From NCBI RefSeq assembly GCF_027943255.1, contig NC_072892.1, forward strand, positions 28,853,792-28,917,791: a stretch of 64,000 nt of DNA, given 5' to 3'. The stretch comes from Anastrepha obliqua (taxonomy: Eukaryota; Arthropoda; Insecta; Diptera; Tephritidae). The notes under the pieces were generated by a model. The model saw nothing but the letters and a program-made list of their open reading frames with translations. It ran no database searches and had not been told where the DNA came from. Below are positions 51,401-57,400 of the stretch, in pieces (position 1 is the first letter of the stretch; every line of letters begins with the position of its first letter). Position numbers and translations under genes: made by a program.

Positions 51401-54400
51401 CAAATTTGTGATAATTCGTACGAGTCTGTAACAATTATTTGCCGTACGCGCAGTCTAAATAGGCAATTTGATAAGAACTAAATAAGGAACTTGCCCGGTG
51501 CGGAGCCTTACATATAATATAATAAACAATTCATAAGTGTATTCTCTAATATTGGAAAATAAAGTGGTTTTTTTCAAAATTTCTTTTTGTTTTTGCAAAT
51601 CAAAATTTGAAGTACACTTCATGAACTACATTCTCTATTTTCGATTCACTTAATAACATCTTTAGCGAAATGGAGCCATTTGAAGAAAGATTTGACGACC
51701 GTTTTTCGATGGCGCCACTACCATCAGGCCATCCCTGTTCACGTCCAGCTTCACGTTATTCCAGCCAATTAGGTCACCCACCACCACCGCCACCACCAAA
51801 TCATAATCCCGATTATTACAGTTACCAAATGTGCTCTGATTATTCTCAATTGCCGCGCCAGTACTATGAGGAAAACTCTATGCCTCCACCATTACTACCG
51901 CACAAGCCGAAGAAGAAATCTGTACTGAAAAGCCCATTAGTGGCAATTAAAAACGCCTTCATAAAAACAACGCGGCCGCTGAGGCGCATGAGTAGTATGG
52001 TTGAGCCAGAAAGGAAACCGAAATTATCGCTAAAGCGTCAACATTCTATGCTGGAGCGAGGTATGCAAAGACCCTATTACCCTGACGAATACCCCACCTA
52101 TCCAGCGGGCTTCGAAGGTCGATATTATAACGCATCACGCGGAAACGGTGCACTTCCGCACGGTATGATTCAGCGAGAGGAGTATTATCTGTATCGAGAT
52201 CAATACCACCAAGGCCTAATAGATAGCACCTACCAAAATTTAGAAGGTGAAGATATATATGGAAACATAGGGACTGTACCGCGAATGCATAGAGATAGAC
52301 GAGAGGAATATAGCACTATCGGTCAGGAAAATTTATATGCAAACAGAGCTTTCATTGAACTGGAGCGAAGGCAAGCAGATGCAATGGCAGTTGTAAATCG
52401 AAATGGTCGCCGAATAATAAGACGGCATAGCACGACAGCAGCAGATCGCATGGATGGCAAAAGGATGATGTCCGATGTCACTAATGGGACGGCCTATGGC
52501 CAGGATGAAATATATCAGAGTAGAATGGATGCTTATATTTCAAATAATCAACGAAGAGCACCGAATTCAGAAGTTATGACACGAAGGCGCTTTTATGCCG
52601 CCACATCAAACGAATTCGTAGATCCGATTTACCAAACCCGCAAAGAAGTACAAGGCGAAATTCATCGAAATCACTTGTCTGAAAAAGAAATGCAAGAACG
52701 GATAAATAGAGGAAAACAAAATATGGAAAAGAGATGGAGTCCCCAGAGCAGTAGCCAATCAGATCGCGATGACAAGTCAGATCGTGAATCAAATTATCAA
52801 AGTAGGCGCGAAGTAAAAGAGAGCACGTTAATAACGCGCGCTCAGTTAAGAGAGCAGATTTACCAAACTCGTCGAGAAGCGTTCGACAGCATGGCTGAAC
52901 CCATATATGTGTCGAAAAAGAAAGATATAGGTCGACCAGAGCCCATATACGAAACAAAAGAAGAAAGTATTTTGCAATCGCATGAAAATGAGACTGATGA
53001 GAAAAAAGAGGAAAAAACCGAATGTACCGTTGTTGAAATTAATTCAAATGATGAAACTTTAAGTCGTTCAGATCTACACAAGTCTTCAGATACTGTCATA
53101 GCAAACACGGTAATAGAAACGCAAAATATGCCCATAGGTAAAGCTCCACTTGTGCAATGCGAAGATGTAGATGATGATTTGGAAAATGCTGATGACGAAG
53201 TCGCAGTAACCCAACAACCTCCTAATAATGATATCAAACATAAAAATGTCGTATTACAAACTTTAAACAATGAAGCTTGTGAACACTCTGACGAAGTATC
53301 AGAAACATTATATGTAAAGGCTTCACCTCCGATTGTAGACGAGCCACCGCTTGCCTTGGAGTTACCAAAACCTACACAAAAATTAAACAGTCACTTGCCA
53401 CGCGCCCCATTCCATATCTCAAACATTCTGAAACGTACGGGTCCTCCACCTGTAACCGCCGATAGTCATACATCGCTAGAAACACAATACACATCCCAAG
53501 GCAGCTTACCTGTGGGTGCACCTAAAGCAAGCAGTACCCCTTATACTAGTAATATGTCGTTGCAAATTGCCGGTCCAGTGCCTGTACCTACTCCGGCTGC
53601 TACCGGCATTTCGCACGTAGGCGCATTTCCAGCAACGCCTCGAGAGCCCACTACTACTCGTGGCATTTTCGATTCAAACGGAGGCACATTAGCGGATAAT
53701 GTTTGGAATGTTTCACTGCAGATACCGGCGGGCGCCATACCAATGGGTGTCGAACAGGAAATATACTTCACAGTTAGTGATCCCCGCTTGGGCGAAGCCA
53801 TTGGCGGACCGCCGCTGGATATGGAAAACGGTTTGTTTCATCTCATAAATATAATATAAAATAACTAAAGTCACTGTTTGTATGCGACACAACCTCTTTT
53901 AGTTAATGCTTTTTGATTTATTTTGCATATCACGCACTTACGTATTTATGCCTATTTTGCATGCACACTGACAATTTAGTTTTTTTTTTTTTTTGTTTTT
54001 TTGTATTTTATGTGTAAATAATACTAACTGTAGTAACATTACAATAAATATAAAAGCAAACAGCCGGCAACTGGCTGCAGCGCAAAAATGTATTCAATTG
54101 CTTCTAATTCTTATATGCTTCGGATGGGGTACCAATAACTATAGGTGTAAGTAATGGTAATCAGTTATGACGGGGACTCATACAAATCCCCTAACAAAAT
54201 GTGTGTTAGCTCACATAAAATTTTAAATAAATTGTATAATAGAAATATTAGATTTTTTTAATTTCAAAGTAGATTTTCGTTCTCCGTGATGTCTTAAAGA
54301 GTACATTTTTATTATGTTAAGCATGCCTAAGAGCGCATACATACATAATATGTGTGTGTGTGTGTGTATGTATGTACCATCTGTATTAATACTTAATGTA

Positions 54401-57400
54401 GGAGTGGGAGTATCTGGGTGATCTATCGCATTGTAGTCTAATTAATAATCTTATGTTTAATATTGGTACATTGTATCCACATATTTTTATTATCTAAACT
54501 CTGTAGAGCTGCATATATTGCATTTCTCAACTCATTGTACTATATTTATATGAACCAAATGCGCAAGCCAAAATCTCTCAACTAATCTTGTATGTACATA
54601 CATATTGCAATTGCAACACAACAACAACAACAATCTTTAGCTCAGTGTGCAGACTTATTATATATTATTTATGTTGTAAATTCAAAAAGGTTATATTGGA
54701 GAATTTGGATTTCTGGTTAGCAAACATACATAATTTAGTCGAGGAAACGTAAATTTCATTTAGCAACTCAGAATTTTGGAAGAAATAGGTATGACTTTCC
54801 CGCCCTACACGCACCTCCTTAGAAAACGTATGTGTAATTTTAATAACAGAAGGGTAACACTCCACAGCGGCACTGCTGAGACAATACAGCAAACGTTCAC
54901 ATAATATTTTTGGAAAGTGGGAAAGGCTAGATATAAAGAATGGACACGAAAAATATTGATGGGGCGAAAATCGTTATAACATCAAAATTATATAAGCTAT
55001 AAAAATAATTTTTAATTTATTTTCTTCTTTATTAAGCGCACTATGTTAAACAGAAGCTTATTTCAATTCTCTTTGTTATAAACAAAATGACGCAATTTAG
55101 ATTTGATTTCTCTCATTAGGCGATGGGCATTCGTTTTTGTTACGGTATCTGCCGCTCTTTGCGAATTCATTTTAACACGTTGGCTGCCACGTCGCACGTT
55201 TTCATGCGACACGTAAATGTTACTCTGAGGCCACGTCACACATTTTTGTACATTTTAATATGGAATTTTACATAGAATTTGGATTCTCTGGCCTATGGTG
55301 AACATTTTGGTGTATTTCCCATGGCCGTTGTATATTTTTAATAGTATTTTTTTGGATAATAAAAAAGTTGTAAATTAAAATTTGTCTTTTTATTAATTCT
55401 TTTAAAAATTAATTCATTTATGAACAAAACAAATATAAAAATATATATGGGGCATTCTTCGCCAACCGGACACCCCCATCTGCCCAGAACAGTTTTTATA
55501 AAAAAAATTTTTCCCTATGCCGAAATAAAAGCTTATGTCATGTACTTTAATTTGTCATGTGGCACTTTTTAAATATTCAAGATGGACCTACTTTTCTAAA
55601 GGGATTAATGCATCGATCGATAGTTCTGAAAAGAACTGTTTGACAGGTATTAGATATTAATTTATTCTTTCAGAACTTTTCTATAATTTGTTCAAATTAT
55701 TTCTGTACCGTTTGACATGTGAAATACATCAAGAACTAGTGCTGTTAATGAAACAGTCGAACGTTGCACCAGAATCTCTCTCTCTACTTTTCTTAACAAA
55801 CTACTTCATTTTTTTTGGTGTTTTCCAACATATTTGTCAATATTCGTCGTCCATCTTGAATATTTAAAAAGTGCCACATAACAAATTAAAGTACATGACA
55901 TAAGCTTTTATTTCGGCATAGAGAAAAATTTTTTTTATAAAAACTGTTCTGGGCAGATGGGGGTGTCCGGTTGGCGAAGAATGCCCCATATGTATGTAAA
56001 TTCAAATGGAAATCAGTAGAAAAACCATAAACTTAAAATTAAAAATTCAATTTTTTAATGGAGATCAATGCAAAAATTAATTTTTCTGATGGGAATATTT
56101 AGGAAAACATTCTACACGTAGTTGCAGTTTATTGGGCAGTATGTGGTGGTCCTTTTCAAGCTCTTTCTGGCTGTTACTCTACTCTGTTACAATACACAAG
56201 CACACCTTATTGTTTTTCCGTTGTCGTCCTTTCTTTTTTCTATAAAATGTTTTCCCTTTGTTATGGGTTCTGGAGACATGAAGTCCAAAAAAGCATTTGA
56301 AGTCTCCTGCCGGAACTTGGTTATTGAAATTTGTTTGTTTGTAGCCTTTTTATATATTATAAAGGCATTTACGACAGACATTCCTAGTAACATTTCAAAA
56401 GCCACTTTGCGGTACCACTTAACACTTCTTCTGAGAGTGGTGGCGTAGGCGATCATTTGATCGGATATATCAACACCTAATTTGGCTTTGTTATAATCAA
56501 TAACAGTTAGAGGTTTTTCAACAGCTCGTTGCCTTCGCTTCCTGGTGGAAAACTAAGTAAAGTAAACCAAAAATATCAAATACAACTCAAAAACTACAAA
56601 AAATTACTGTCGCACATTTTCGTGCGACGTGGCCCCACAACATGTTTTATGATCTCCCAGGCCATGTCGCACGAAAATGTGCGACACAAAAAAGCATTAT
56701 AACTGCAAAATTAGCGACCAAAATAAAGTCGCGAGTAGTCAAAACTTATTTTTAGGCACTAAGAAACAAAAAAGAACATAAATAAGTTGTTGGCCTCAGG
56801 TGACCAAAATTGTTAAATGACACTGCTACTGAACGATCAAAATTCTAAAAAGGCTTTGGCAGCCAACGTGCTAAACTGCTGTTCATTTTTTTTTTTTGTT
56901 TTTGTTCAATGGGTCGCAATTGTGGACATTTTGGTGACTTGTGGTCTTTCGAACAATATTTACCCCGTGATTTTCATATCAATTCATGCGATGCTATAAA
57001 TGGCAGCAAACGTTTTTGCAAACACTTCATATAAATTTCTTGATTTATACCCTATGATCAAAAAGTACCGTGCTGAGCGCGAACACTGTTTTCTTCGATT
57101 GCCAAGGCGTAGTGCACCATGAGTACCTTCCATCGGGCCAGACAGTCAATAAAGAATATTATTTATCCGTTTTGAAGCGTTTGAGAGATGCTGTACGTCG
57201 CAAACGGCCGGAAATGTGGGCAAACAATTTCTGAGTTTGCATGATAATAACGCGCCATCGCACCGAGCTCAAATTGTGCTGGATTATTTAACCAAACACC
57301 AAATAAATACCATCGTGCAAGCACCGTATTCACCTGATATGGCCCCGTGTGACTTCTTTTTGTTTCCCAAGTTGAAGTTACCACTTCGTGGAAGGAGATT

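Larger units (their letters stand above)
55176..56870 (-). mobile_element. piggyBac relic in last pyd intron
   Basis: Left flank TTAA (55172-55175), right flank CTAA. Ends CACGTTGGCTGCCA and complement CACGTTGGCTGCC. Palindromic GTCGCACATTTTCGTGCGAC at 56609-56628 recurs at 56666-56685 and, altered, at 55191-55209, likely transposase sites. Encodes part of a piggyBac transposase. Confidence 0.85.
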
